A DNA stretch of 47,613 bases from JBGCDD01 sp045105075 (GCA_045105075.1 JBGCDD010000092.1:1-47613), one strand, 5' to 3'. Shown: positions 1 through 8,897, numbered from the stretch's first letter. Translations and numbers: made by a program. Notes: generated from the sequence alone by a model not told the origin.

Positions 1-48
1 AGGCAGGTTGCCGAGATCCAAATCCGCATCGCCGTGCTGAACCGCTAA
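1..48 (+). CDS. C-terminal end of a gene cut by the left edge (uncertain)
   Basis: Frame 1 is open from the first base and ends in TAA at 46-48, giving 15 residues that finish AVLNR. It could be the tail of a rightward gene upstream of the gentisate cluster, where a regulator would be a common neighbour, but 15 residues do not identify a family. It may equally be a chance open frame. Confidence 0.3.
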   Translation, partial: RQVAEIQIRIAVLNR

Positions 49-160
49 ACGGCTCTCGGCATACCTGTCACTGTGTCCGTAGGATAACTGTGTCTGGGGA
101 AAGGGGAAGAACGTCCTTCAACCGATTTGTGCAACAAAGCCTGGAAAAGCCCCCCTCTCA

Positions 161-193
161 TGGTTTGTAAACAAACCACTGCCGGGCAGTGGT
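161..193. promoter_or_regulatory. Two overlapping perfect palindromes upstream of the gentisate dioxygenase gene
   Basis: Bases 161-178 read TGGTTTGTAAACAAACCA, an inverted repeat with 8-base arms and a 2-base centre. Bases 175-193 read ACCACTGCCGGGCAGTGGT, with 9-base arms and a 1-base centre. They share four bases and lie about 160-190 bases before the dioxygenase start. Such symmetry is typical of operators for dimeric regulators; the TGGT...ACCA ends recall GntR-type sites, but that is inference. A cruciform or short hairpin is possible, yet no T-run follows. The rest of the gene-free stretch 49-353 shows nothing else I can support, and no convincing -35/-10 pair. Confidence 0.6.
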
Positions 194-353
194 ACGCCTT
201 TGAACGCAAGGTGGCCTAAACGAGCACTTGGGGCGGCACTAAAGCGTGACAGGTCCACTAAAGACAGAATCAAGACCAGAGAGGCGCAGAATGTGCTTGT
301 CGCAGCTGGCGCCATTTCGCATGTTTTACATCGAACCATTGGGGAGACTTGGG

Positions 354-1475
354 ATGACGCGCACACATGAAAACCACCGTGAAGATGTGGCGGGGCGCGC
401 CAATGTGGAGGATACGCCCGAGCTTTTGGCCTATTATGACGAGCTGAAGCAATACGAAGCCGGCGCACTTTGGACCGTTGCCAACAAGATCGAACCTTGG
501 GAGCCGGCCAGTCAATCGGTTCCGGTGGTCTGGCGCTATAGCGATTTGCGGGGGCATGTGCTGCGCTCGGTTGAGCTGGTGACGCCGGAAAAAGCCGGGC
601 GACGGGTGATTTATCTGAACAATCCCGGGCGCACTGATGTGCATGCGGCGGTCGGCTGGCTCTATGCGGGTTTGCAAGTGATGAACCCTGGCGAAACCGC
701 CACGGCGCATCGTCATTCCGCCAGTGCGATCCGGTTCATCATGGAGGGGCAGGGCGCCTATACGGTCGTTGACGGGCATAAGATGACGCTGGGCGAAAAC
801 GATTTTGTGCTGACGCCAAACGGCACCTGGCACGAACATGCGGTCGAAGCTTCGGGCACGCCGTGCATCTGGCAAGACGGTTTGGATATTCCCTTTGTGA
901 ATGCGATGGAGGCCAATTTTTTCCAGGTTCATCCCGATCTAAGCGAGCCGGTGACGTTTCCGGTTGATGATATGACCAAAACCTGGGGCAATGCCGGGCT
1001 GACGCCGTCGGGCGGGGATTGGGACAAGGGCTATAGCCCGATGTTCAAATACGAATGGCTGCCGACCTATGATGCGCTGTCCAAGCTGGCCAGTTGCAGC
1101 GACGGTTCACCATTTGACGGGATCATGATGGATTACGTCAACCCTGTGACCAATGGGCCGGTGATGAAAACCATGGGGGCCAGCATGCAGATGCTGCGCG
1201 CTGGCGAACACACAAAAGCCCACCGTCACACCGGCAGCTATCTGTATCACGTGGCCAAAGGGTCGGGGCATTCGATCATCAACGGCAAACGCTATGATTG
1301 GTCCGAGCGCGACATTTTCTGCGTCCCGTCATGGGCTTGGCACGAGCATGTGAATGCGTCAGACAGCGAGGATGCCTGCCTGTTCTGCCTGAATGATCTG
1401 CCGGTGATCAAAGCGATGGGGCTTTACCGCGAAGAGGCATTTGGCGAAAATAGCGGCCAGCAGCCGTTGGTCTGA
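354..1475 (+). CDS. Gentisate 1,2-dioxygenase-type bicupin
   Basis: This 373-residue protein should open the ring of gentisate (2,5-dihydroxybenzoate) or a close relative with Fe(II) and O2 to give maleylpyruvate. It has two cupin domains. The first carries an AHRHS motif (His119, His121) and TWHEH (His160); the second repeats the pattern with AHRHT (His290, His292) and WAWHEH (His330), so both cupins look able to bind metal. The ATG at 354 is preferred over upstream in-frame starts because GGGGAG lies 7 bases before it and the protein then has normal family length. It is first in a rightward set with a FAH-family hydrolase 9 bases downstream, which fits the gentisate pathway. Salicylate or hydroxynaphthoate dioxygenases are related and cannot be excluded. 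Confidence 0.88.
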   Translation: MTRTHENHREDVAGRANVEDTPELLAYYDELKQYEAGALWTVANKIEPWEPASQSVPVVWRYSDLRGHVLRSVELVTPEKAGRRVIYLNNPGRTDVHAAVGWLYAGLQVMNPGETATAHRHSASAIRFIMEGQGAYTVVDGHKMTLGENDFVLTPNGTWHEHAVEASGTPCIWQDGLDIPFVNAMEANFFQVHPDLSEPVTFPVDDMTKTWGNAGLTPSGGDWDKGYSPMFKYEWLPTYDALSKLASCSDGSPFDGIMMDYVNPVTNGPVMKTMGASMQMLRAGEHTKAHRHTGSYLYHVAKGSGHSIINGKRYDWSERDIFCVPSWAWHEHVNASDSEDACLFCLNDLPVIKAMGLYREEAFGENSGQQPLV

Positions 1476-1484
1476 GGAGAGACA

Positions 1485-2405
1485 ATGAAACTTGTAACAT
1501 ACCGCGCGTCGATAGAAGACAGCGCGCGTCTGGGCGTGATCGTGAGCGATCTGGTGGTGGATGCCGCCGATCTGGGTGTGGCGATGGGCGAAGAAATTCC
1601 CGATACCATGTTGGGGCTGATCGATGCAGGGCGTCCCGGTTTGGCAGCATTGCGCAGTTTGATCGATCAGGCCGGGGACACGCCACCGATCCACACTGCG
1701 ACCGCGTTGTCGAATGTGACGCTGCTGGCGCCGATCCCGCGCCCGCGCAAGAACATTTTTGGCATCGGGTTGAACTATGTCGATCACGTCACCGAAAGCG
1801 CCAAGGTTCTTGATACCGATGACAGCCTGCCCAAGCAGCCAGTGTTGTTTTCCAAACCGCCGACCTGTGTGATCGGGCCGGGTGACGGGATCGAGCACAA
1901 CTCTAAGATGACGAAACAGTTGGATTGGGAGGTCGAGCTGGCGGTGATTATTGCCAGCACGGCGCGTCATGTCAGCCGCGCCGACGCGCTTGGTCATGTG
2001 TTTGGGTATTCGGTGATGATCGATGTGTCCGCGCGTGACAATCGCCGTGCCGGGCAGTGGATCTTTTCCAAAGGCCAGGACACCTACGCGCCGTTTGGCC
2101 CCTGCATTGTGACGGCCGATGACGTGCCCGATCCACAAGCGCTCGAACTATCGTTGACGGTGAATGGCGTTGAAAAACAACGGGCCAACACCTCTTTGAT
2201 GTTGTTCAAAGTGGACGAGCTGATCGCCGATATCTCGACGGGTATGACGCTGGAGCCAGGCGATATCATTGCCACTGGCACGCCTGCCGGAGTGGGTGCT
2301 GGGCGCGATCCTGAGGAATACATGTGGCCCGGTGACACGGTTGTGGCCACGGTTGAAGGCATTGGCAGTTTGCGCCATCCGATCATTGACGCCACGCCTG
2401 ACTGA
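1485..2405 (+). CDS. Fumarylacetoacetate hydrolase family protein (probable fumarylpyruvate hydrolase)
   Basis: The 306-residue product has the FAH-family C-terminal fold: GIGLNYVDH near residue 94, the metal-binding stretch around WEVELAVI, then KGQDTYAPFGP, and TGTPAGVG near the C terminus. These enzymes cleave a C-C bond in 2,4-dioxo acids with Mg or Mn. Next to a gentisate dioxygenase the likely job is hydrolysis of fumarylpyruvate or maleylpyruvate to pyruvate plus fumarate or malate. GAGGAGAGA just upstream is a strong ribosome binding site, and it overlaps the end of the dioxygenase gene. Its TGA shares one base with the ATG of the next gene, so the two are probably translationally coupled. 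No maleylpyruvate isomerase gene is visible here. Confidence 0.86.
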   Translation: MKLVTYRASIEDSARLGVIVSDLVVDAADLGVAMGEEIPDTMLGLIDAGRPGLAALRSLIDQAGDTPPIHTATALSNVTLLAPIPRPRKNIFGIGLNYVDHVTESAKVLDTDDSLPKQPVLFSKPPTCVIGPGDGIEHNSKMTKQLDWEVELAVIIASTARHVSRADALGHVFGYSVMIDVSARDNRRAGQWIFSKGQDTYAPFGPCIVTADDVPDPQALELSLTVNGVEKQRANTSLMLFKVDELIADISTGMTLEPGDIIATGTPAGVGAGRDPEEYMWPGDTVVATVEGIGSLRHPIIDATPD

Positions 2406-3043
2406 TGCGCTTTGATCTGGACAGGGTCGACGCCTCAATCGCCTATAAGTTGCTTGCTGCGACGGTCATGCCGCGCCCGATTGCTTGGGTGGTGACCAAA
2501 GGAGCTGACGGGATCAACGCTGCGCCTTACAGCTTTTTCAACGCCATGGGATCGAACCCGCCGACGGTTGCAATCGGGCTGTTGGCGGACCCGGACAAGG
2601 GGTTCAAGGACACCGCCAAGAACATTCTGGATACAGGTGAATTCGTCATCAATCTGGTGCCGGAGCGGCTGGTTGAGGCGATGAATGTGACCGCGTTGAA
2701 TGCGCCGCGTGGCACTGATGAGTTGGCCATTGCCGGGCTTGCGGTCGCGCCATCGACCCATATTGCGCCGCCGCGAATTGCCCAAAGCCCTGTTGCGTTT
2801 GAATGTGTGTCGCTGTCCACCGTGGTCACAGGGCCCGATCAAAGCGTGGTGATTGGGCGGGTGCTGGCCGTTCATATCGATGATGATTGCGTGCTCGACG
2901 GCGAACGTGGGCATGTGGATACGCCTGCGCTTGATCTGGTCGCGCGTTCCTTTGGCAGTGATTATGTGCGTAGCGGTGACACGTTTTCGCTCGACCGCCC
3001 AACCTGGGCCACCTGGTCCGGGCAAGCACCGCAAAAAGAGTGA
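2405..3043 (+). CDS. Flavin reductase-like domain protein
   Basis: The 212-residue protein matches the FMN-binding split-barrel flavin reductase family: MPRPIAWVVT near residue 22, then AAPYSFFNAMGSNPP, which forms part of the flavin site in this family. Relatives reduce FMN with NAD(P)H to feed a partner oxygenase, or act as flavoproteins with unknown substrates. Its ATG overlaps the stop of the upstream hydrolase (TGATG), so it belongs to the same transcript. No flavin-dependent monooxygenase is encoded nearby. The P450 downstream normally needs ferredoxin-type electron donors, so a direct partnership is uncertain. Confidence 0.82.
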   Translation: MRFDLDRVDASIAYKLLAATVMPRPIAWVVTKGADGINAAPYSFFNAMGSNPPTVAIGLLADPDKGFKDTAKNILDTGEFVINLVPERLVEAMNVTALNAPRGTDELAIAGLAVAPSTHIAPPRIAQSPVAFECVSLSTVVTGPDQSVVIGRVLAVHIDDDCVLDGERGHVDTPALDLVARSFGSDYVRSGDTFSLDRPTWATWSGQAPQKE

Positions 3044-3123
3044 TTTGGCGGCGCGCAACATTGCGTTTGCGTCGCAAGGTTGATCGGCTAGGTTGATCAC
3101 ACATCCGCTTTGGGAGGAGCAAA

Positions 3124-3156
3124 ATGCAACAATCTGATTTCAGGATATCGTTCTGA
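3124..3156 (+). CDS. Possible 10-codon leader peptide coupled to the P450 gene
   Basis: GGGAGGAG at 3112-3119 is the best ribosome binding site in this stretch, and it precedes ATG at 3124, not the P450 start. That frame reads MQQSDFRISF and stops with TGA at 3154-3156, whose last base is the first base of the P450 ATG. The layout suggests that ribosomes load at 3124 and restart at 3156. It could instead be the old N terminus of the P450 separated by a frameshift. The peptide has no run of repeated amino acids like that of attenuator leaders. Confidence 0.45.
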   Translation: MQQSDFRISF

Positions 3157-4340
3157 TGGCAGCGTTAGAACAGGCGCCATTGGACGATACGATCACGCTG
3201 GCTGCATTGGACCATGACCCTTACCCGATCTACCAACGGTTGCGCCGGGAAGCTCCGGTTTTGCGACTCAAATCGACCGGTCGCACCGTGCTGACCAAGG
3301 CGGCGGACACGAGACATGTCAAAGAAAACCCAGTTTTGTTCAGCTCGGACGATCCCAACACCCCAATGAAGCGGGCCTTTCGCGCCCACACGCTTATGCG
3401 CAAAGATGGCGCAGAGCACATGGCCGAGCGGATGGCGATGGCCCCAGCCTTCAACCCTCGGGTGATCCGTGACAGCTGGATTCCGCGCTATCGCGAGATT
3501 GCAGAAGATTACGTGGCGCGCTTGCCACGGGGCGAGGTGGTTGATCTGTTTCCGGCCCTGGCCGGACCCTATGCTGCGCGCGGACTTGCGGTCTTGCTGG
3601 GGTTGGACGAGGCCAGCGACACCGAAATGCAACGCTGGTCGCAGGCGCTGATTGATGGGGCTGGCAACTTTGGCTGGCAAGACGCGCCTTTTGCGGCCTC
3701 AGATGCGGCGAATGATGAAATGGACGCGTTGTTTGCCCGGCTGGGCGACCGTCACACCGCCGAACCCAACCCTTCGGCGCTGTCGGTCATGTTGAACGCT
3801 GAGGATCCAATCGCGCTGTCGCAGATCCATTCCAACATCAAGATCGCCATAGGCGGTGGCATCAATGAACCTCGAGATGCTTTGAATACAGTGGTTTACG
3901 GACTTTTGGCCAACCCCGATCAACTGGCAGAGGTCAAGCGCAACAACGATTGGGAGCGCGCGTTCGAGGAAGCCATCCGTTGGGTTGCCCCGATCCAACT
4001 GTCATCGCGCCGCGCCACAGAAGACACGGAAATTCGCGGATTTCTGATCAAAAAGGGCGAGGCGGTGATGACGGTTCAGGCCAGCGCCAATCGCGATGAA
4101 GAGATCTATGGCGACGGTGAAGGCTTTGATGTTTACCGCGCCACCGCGCCGCATCAAGCCTTTGGCAATGGGCCGCATTTCTGTCAGGGCATCCATGTGG
4201 CACGCCGGGCGGTGGGCCAGATCATGCTGCCAATCCTGTTTGACCGCTTTCCCGACATGTCACTGCCCGATCCTGAACGTGTGATTTGGCGCGGGTTTGG
4301 CTTTCGTGGCCCGATCACCCTTCCGGTTTTGCTGAATTAA
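3156..4340 (+). CDS. Cytochrome P450
   Basis: The 394-residue soluble protein has the usual bacterial P450 length. It shows the ExxR motif (Glu272-Arg275), the heme-ligand loop FGNGPHFCQG with Cys343, and an I-helix segment GGGINEPRDAL (about 233-243) in place of the commoner AG-D/E-T motif; the NEPRD variant occurs in several actinobacterial and alphaproteobacterial CYP groups. It should hydroxylate or demethylate a small organic substrate. No ferredoxin or ferredoxin reductase gene is next to it. It follows the ring-cleavage genes, 112 bases after the flavin reductase, and its start overlaps a short leader frame. Its stop shares the bases TTAA with the convergent amidase gene. Confidence 0.92.
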   Translation: MAALEQAPLDDTITLAALDHDPYPIYQRLRREAPVLRLKSTGRTVLTKAADTRHVKENPVLFSSDDPNTPMKRAFRAHTLMRKDGAEHMAERMAMAPAFNPRVIRDSWIPRYREIAEDYVARLPRGEVVDLFPALAGPYAARGLAVLLGLDEASDTEMQRWSQALIDGAGNFGWQDAPFAASDAANDEMDALFARLGDRHTAEPNPSALSVMLNAEDPIALSQIHSNIKIAIGGGINEPRDALNTVVYGLLANPDQLAEVKRNNDWERAFEEAIRWVAPIQLSSRRATEDTEIRGFLIKKGEAVMTVQASANRDEEIYGDGEGFDVYRATAPHQAFGNGPHFCQGIHVARRAVGQIMLPILFDRFPDMSLPDPERVIWRGFGFRGPITLPVLLN

Positions 4341-5758
4341 ATCGGGCGTTTGCCGGCGCCGTACCAGCCGCCCACGGCGGTTTCATAAGCAAGCCCGGCC
4401 TGAAAAACGTCTTCATCGCAATAGGTGCGCCCGACGATTTGAATGCCTGTGGGCACGCCGTTGGATGCGTGACCCGATGGCACGCTCAACACCGGGCAAC
4501 GGCTGAGCGTGTTGAATGGCGTGGTCATGCACCAGCCCAGACTGGGGTCGACCACCTGGCCATTGATCGTCACGGTGTCGGTTGTCGGATCATGGTCGGC
4601 CGCCACTGCAGGCACCGCCAAAGTGGGGCAAATCAACACGTTATAATCTTCAAGCAATGGGCCCAGCGTATCGTACATCTGGCCGGCGACCTCAAGCGAG
4701 CCGACGAAATCCTGTGCGGATGAGTCCAGCGCCTGTTCGCTCATCTGGCGGCAATAGGTGGTCATGTCGTCGGCGTGCTCGTCCAACAGTTTGGACAGAT
4801 AGCCGCCAAACAGGTGGTTCAGATAGGTCATCGCTGCGCTCAGAATATCGGGTGACCAACCCAGATCGACCTCTTCGACGGTAGCACCCAGATCACGGAA
4901 CACGTCCAACGCGGCCTCGGTGTTGCGCCGCACCTCCGGGTCGACTTCAAAAGCGCACAGATCGGGGGAATAGGCGATTTTCCATCCCTTGATCGGGGCA
5001 TATTCGGTGGGCAGCACCAGTTTTGGGCGCAGGCTGGCAATGTCGCGCGGGCTGGGGCCGCACATCACGTTTTGCAGCCTGATCGTATCGCGCACGGTTC
5101 GCGCCAAAGGCCCGGTATGACAGTAAAAATCAAGGTTAAACGGCGGATCATCGGTATTGCGCCCATAGGGTGGTTTATAGCCAACAACGCCGCAAGCCGA
5201 GGCCGGAATCCGGATTGAGCCGCCAATGTCAGAGCCGGTGGCCAGGCTTGATGTGCCCAAGGCCAACGACGCGCCCGACCCGCCACTGGAGCCGCCGCAG
5301 GTGAAATCAGGGTTCCACGGGTTGCGCGTAACACCCCACAATCGCGACCAAGTGACCCCGGCGCAGCAGAATTCGGGCGTCGCAGTGCGCGCATGTACGA
5401 TGCCGCCAGCGGCCAAAATGCGTTCGTTGTTGACCGAGGTTGTTTCGGGCACGTAGTCCTTGAGGATCAGCGACCCGATCGACGTGGGCTGACCGGCAAT
5501 CTCGCTTTCGTCCTTGATGCCCATGGGCAAGCCATCAAGCGGGCCGATCGGCGCACCTTTGGCATAACGCGCCTCGGACGCGCGGGCCTGGTCCATCGCA
5601 TGATCATAGTGGGTAAAGGTGAAGGGTTTCAGGCTGTCCTGCACGGTTTCGGCGCGCGCAATGGTCGCCTCCATCAACTCCACCGGCGACAGGGTTTTGG
5701 CGGTGAACCCGGCAATCGCGGCATCCGCAGTTATGTAGCACAGATCAGAGGTGTCCAT
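4337..5758 (-). CDS. Amidase-signature family enzyme
   Basis: The 473-residue protein belongs to the Ser-cisSer-Lys amidases. Lys82 lies in GIKDESE, the cis-serine region is CGGSSGGSG (Ser157/158), and the nucleophile is Ser181 in GSDIGGSIRIP. It hydrolyses an amide C-N bond in the cytoplasm; the substrate cannot be read from sequence. The start at 5758 is chosen because an AAAGGG-type ribosome binding site precedes it and it lies two bases after the stop of the serine hydrolase gene. An upstream extension would run through that gene. It is the last gene of the leftward transporter-hydrolase operon and ends tail-to-tail with the P450 (four-base overlap). Confidence 0.9.
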   Translation of the reverse strand: MDTSDLCYITADAAIAGFTAKTLSPVELMEATIARAETVQDSLKPFTFTHYDHAMDQARASEARYAKGAPIGPLDGLPMGIKDESEIAGQPTSIGSLILKDYVPETTSVNNERILAAGGIVHARTATPEFCCAGVTWSRLWGVTRNPWNPDFTCGGSSGGSGASLALGTSSLATGSDIGGSIRIPASACGVVGYKPPYGRNTDDPPFNLDFYCHTGPLARTVRDTIRLQNVMCGPSPRDIASLRPKLVLPTEYAPIKGWKIAYSPDLCAFEVDPEVRRNTEAALDVFRDLGATVEEVDLGWSPDILSAAMTYLNHLFGGYLSKLLDEHADDMTTYCRQMSEQALDSSAQDFVGSLEVAGQMYDTLGPLLEDYNVLICPTLAVPAVAADHDPTTDTVTINGQVVDPSLGWCMTTPFNTLSRCPVLSVPSGHASNGVPTGIQIVGRTYCDEDVFQAGLAYETAVGGWYGAGKRPI

Positions 5759-5760
5759 TC

Positions 5761-6960
5761 TCAGCCCTTTCCCAAAGCAGTGGCAATCGCATGCAAACCG
5801 CGCAGCGTGTCGATCTTGAAATCCGCATCGACGAAATCGGGCCAGGTCGACAGTTTGACCGCAACCATATCGTATTCCGGCGCCACATAGATCAACTGTC
5901 CGAACACGCCCAAGCACATGAAGGTTTCGCGCGTTTCATCTTCGATCCAGAACTGGTTGCGATAGGCGCCGTTGGGCAGGATCGTGCGGCCTTCGTCGTT
6001 GAACAACCCGTGGGGGCCTCGGCGGATGTCAGTGATCCACTCGGCAGGCACAATGCCGCGACCGCCCTCCAGCAGCACCTGAGCAAAACGCGCGAAATCG
6101 CGCAACGACGCGTTGAACCCACCATCGGCCAGCGCATATCCGGCGGAATCAACCGTAAAACAGGCATCATGTTCGGCGCCGATCTTTTGCCAAAGTTCGG
6201 TGCTGACCAGGTCGGCCAGCTTTTGCCCCGTTGCCCGCTCCATCGCGTGGGCCAGCACATCGGTTTCAATCGAGCGGTACTGGAACCGGGTGCCATGATC
6301 AACGTCGCGTGCTTTCAGGCCCAAGATCTGATCCCAGACGCAATCGGGCCAGTCGGCGGCGTCATCAGGGCGGGGGCGCCAACCGGCGGCCACATCGGTT
6401 TTGGCGATATCGCTGTCGGGGCTGGTGTAGCCTTCGTCAAAAACCGTCCCACTTGTCATGTCCAGCACATGTTGCAGTGTCGCGCCGTTCCAGCCGGTTT
6501 GCGCCAGTTCGGGCAACACATCGGTGATGGGCAGGGCCGGGTTTAACAGCCCGCGCCCGATCAAAATACCTGCCACCGTTGCCACCACCGATTTCGACAC
6601 GGATTGCGCCAGATGCAACGTCTCGGGGCGCATACCGTTGAAATATTGCTCGGTGATGATCTTGCCGTCGACCAGCACAATAAAGCCGTCGGTATAGGTG
6701 TGGTCGAGCATCGTGGCGATGGTGGTTGGCCCGCCAAGCGCCTGAAAACCCAAATCATTGATGTCTTGCAGATTCGCCACCAACGGCGACGGTGCGCCCG
6801 CGCGCACTGGCACAGTTGGCAGCAATTGGCGCACATGCTGAAAGCTCCAGCGGTTCCAGGGCGGGGCGTCCCACAACGCACGCGGCACCCGCCATTCGGG
6901 CGGAACCGGCGAGCCTGCCATAATCGGTGGGGTGGGGTCGCTGTTTTTATAAGATGTCAT
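5761..6960 (-). CDS. Serine hydrolase of the class C beta-lactamase / NylB-like family
   Basis: This 399-residue protein carries the SxxK motif (Ser120-Val-Ser-Lys123) and the tyrosine motif Tyr228-Arg-Ser230 of penicillin-binding-protein-fold hydrolases. There is no signal peptide, so it should be cytoplasmic. The blocks GFIVLVDGKII, SVSKSVV, LDMTSG and the DGGFNASLRDFARF region recall 6-aminohexanoate-dimer hydrolase (NylB) and family VIII esterases more than true AmpC beta-lactamases; this is a comparison from memory. The start has a poor ribosome binding site, and ATG at 6921 is an alternative. It lies between the binding-protein gene (40-base gap) and the amidase gene (2-base gap). Confidence 0.85.
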   Translation of the reverse strand: MTSYKNSDPTPPIMAGSPVPPEWRVPRALWDAPPWNRWSFQHVRQLLPTVPVRAGAPSPLVANLQDINDLGFQALGGPTTIATMLDHTYTDGFIVLVDGKIITEQYFNGMRPETLHLAQSVSKSVVATVAGILIGRGLLNPALPITDVLPELAQTGWNGATLQHVLDMTSGTVFDEGYTSPDSDIAKTDVAAGWRPRPDDAADWPDCVWDQILGLKARDVDHGTRFQYRSIETDVLAHAMERATGQKLADLVSTELWQKIGAEHDACFTVDSAGYALADGGFNASLRDFARFAQVLLEGGRGIVPAEWITDIRRGPHGLFNDEGRTILPNGAYRNQFWIEDETRETFMCLGVFGQLIYVAPEYDMVAVKLSTWPDFVDADFKIDTLRGLHAIATALGKG

Positions 6961-7000
6961 AGGCGGTGGCCCGGCGGCATGAAACAGCCGGGCCTGATCC

Positions 7001-8032
7001 TTATTTCTGCAGGTCAGTCCAGATGCGCGTGTAAAGCGCCTGAACGTCCGGGGGGCAGGTCTGGTTGAACACGCCTTTGTCCTTCAGTTCTTCGGGAATG
7101 ACGATTTCGGGCGCGGTTTTCATGTCTGCGGGCATGAACGGTTCCGACCCCATGATGCCGTTGGCATAGCGCGCAAAGCTTGAAATCAGCGCTGCGTTTT
7201 CGGGTTCCATGATAAAGTTCTGGAAGGTTTTGGCGTTTTCGACATTTTTGGCATCTTTCAGCACGGCCACCGAATCCATCCAGATGATGTAGCCTTCCTT
7301 GGGATAACCATAGGCGACGTTTTCGTTCTGAAGGCGCATGCGGAAGGTCGAGCCGTTCCAGTTTACGCCGGCCCACAGGTCTTCCTTGGCGAATTTCTCA
7401 AGGTTGCCGTAATCCATGCCCAGCCAGCTTTTCTTGGCTTCCACCAGACCATCGCGCACCTTGCGCAGGATCGCTTTGTCGCCGGTGCAAGGCTCGCCGC
7501 CGTAATACATGATCGCCAGGCCCATCACGTCGCCCATTTCCGGCACCACGTTGATCTTGCCCTTCAGCTCGTCCGGCGGATCCATGAAGATGGCCGAGGT
7601 GTTGATATCACCGTCGTAGTATTTGGTGTTCACCACGACGCCAGTGGTGCCCCACTGCCACGGAACCGTGTACGTGCGACCCGCATCCCATTCCACATCG
7701 ACCCAGACCGGATCGACGTTTTTGAAATTCGACATCTCGTTGGGCTTGGTTTCCAGCAGCAGATCTTCGCCAATCCAGATCGGCACATAGGTGTGGGTCG
7801 GCACGACGATGTCAAAGCCGTGGCCGCCCGCCTTGACCTTGGCCAGCGCAGTGTCGTTGCTGTCAAAATCGGTGATCGTGACCGAAATCCCTGTTTCTTT
7901 CTCGAACTTCTCGATCAGTTCGGGGTTGGTGTAGTTGCCCCAGTTATAGATGTTCAGCTCGCCCTCGGCGACGGCGGCACTGGCCATCGCCAGCGAAGCC
8001 CCCGTCAGCGCGGTGATCAGTTTGGTTTTCAT
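7001..8032 (-). CDS. Periplasmic polyamine-type ABC transporter substrate-binding protein (PotD/PotF family)
   Basis: The 343-residue precursor starts with a classical signal peptide that probably ends at Ala22 (AVA|EG). The mature protein begins ELNIYNWGNYTNPELIEKFE, the start typical of spermidine/putrescine-binding proteins, and continues with GHGFDIVVPTHTY. It should capture a cationic or amide substrate in the periplasm and deliver it to the two permeases encoded upstream in the same operon. GGGAG at 8041-8045 is the ribosome binding site. Because two amide/ester hydrolase genes follow, the ligand may be a polyamine conjugate or an amino-amide rather than a free polyamine; that is inference. 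Confidence 0.93.
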   Translation of the reverse strand: MKTKLITALTGASLAMASAAVAEGELNIYNWGNYTNPELIEKFEKETGISVTITDFDSNDTALAKVKAGGHGFDIVVPTHTYVPIWIGEDLLLETKPNEMSNFKNVDPVWVDVEWDAGRTYTVPWQWGTTGVVVNTKYYDGDINTSAIFMDPPDELKGKINVVPEMGDVMGLAIMYYGGEPCTGDKAILRKVRDGLVEAKKSWLGMDYGNLEKFAKEDLWAGVNWNGSTFRMRLQNENVAYGYPKEGYIIWMDSVAVLKDAKNVENAKTFQNFIMEPENAALISSFARYANGIMGSEPFMPADMKTAPEIVIPEELKDKGVFNQTCPPDVQALYTRIWTDLQK

Positions 8033-8078
8033 GTGTCTTGCTCCCGGTTATTGGCCCCGCAGCGGGGCTTGGTTATGG

Positions 8079-8897
8079 TCAGGACTTGCGCCCGGTCAGA
8101 TAGAAAAAGAACGCTACAAAGGTGATCGAAATGGCCAAAAGCACGGTCGAGATCGCGTTGACCTCGGGCGTGACCACCCGGCGCAATTGGCCCAGCATAT
8201 AGGTGGGCAGGGTTTCTTGCCCGGCGGATTTGATGAATTCGGTGATGACAACGGTGTCGAGGCTGATCACAAAGGCCAGCATCAGCCCGGCGACAATTCC
8301 GGGCCACATCAGCGGCAAGGTCACCCGGCGAAAGGTCATCCACGGGCTGGCGTACAGATCAGCGGCGGCGGTTTCCAGCGTCAGATCCATGCTTTCCAGC
8401 CGCGCGCGGATCGGCAGATAGGCGAAGGGAATGCAAAACGCAGTGTGGGCCAGGATCAGGTACAGCATCCCGGTGTACCCGGTGGCGACCTTGATCAGCG
8501 CAAAGAAGATCAGCAGCGCCACCGCCGTGACGATTTCGGGCACCATCAGCGGTTGATTGATCAGCGCATAAACATAGGTCTGGCCCTTGAACGCTTTCTT
8601 GCGGGTGGTGGCCAGTGCGGCCATGGTCGCGGCGACTGTTGCAACCGATGCGGCCACGGTCGCAAGGTAAAGCGAGCGCAATCCGGCCTCGCGCACAGCT
8701 TCATTATTGAACGCCTGTTGATACCAGCGCAGGGAAAACCCTTCCCAGATGGCCAGCGAGGTGCCTTCGTTGAAGGAATAGACCACCAAGATGATGGTGG
8801 GCACATAGAGTGCCACAAAGGTGAACAGGGCCAGCGTGGCGAATCCGGGCACGCGTTTGGTGTCAAATCGGGTGCGAAACAGGGTGCGCTCAGCCAT
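8079..8897 (-). CDS. ABC transporter permease (PotC/PotI family)
   Basis: The 272-residue inner-membrane protein has about six hydrophobic segments and the cytoplasmic coupling motif of ABC importers (ETAAADLYASPWMTFRRV, a variant of EAA-G). It forms half of the translocation channel for the polyamine-type importer. Its ATG overlaps the end of the preceding permease gene by eight bases, so the two are probably translationally coupled. The binding-protein gene follows after 46 bases. Confidence 0.93.
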   Translation of the reverse strand: MAERTLFRTRFDTKRVPGFATLALFTFVALYVPTIILVVYSFNEGTSLAIWEGFSLRWYQQAFNNEAVREAGLRSLYLATVAASVATVAATMAALATTRKKAFKGQTYVYALINQPLMVPEIVTAVALLIFFALIKVATGYTGMLYLILAHTAFCIPFAYLPIRARLESMDLTLETAAADLYASPWMTFRRVTLPLMWPGIVAGLMLAFVISLDTVVITEFIKSAGQETLPTYMLGQLRRVVTPEVNAISTVLLAISITFVAFFFYLTGRKS

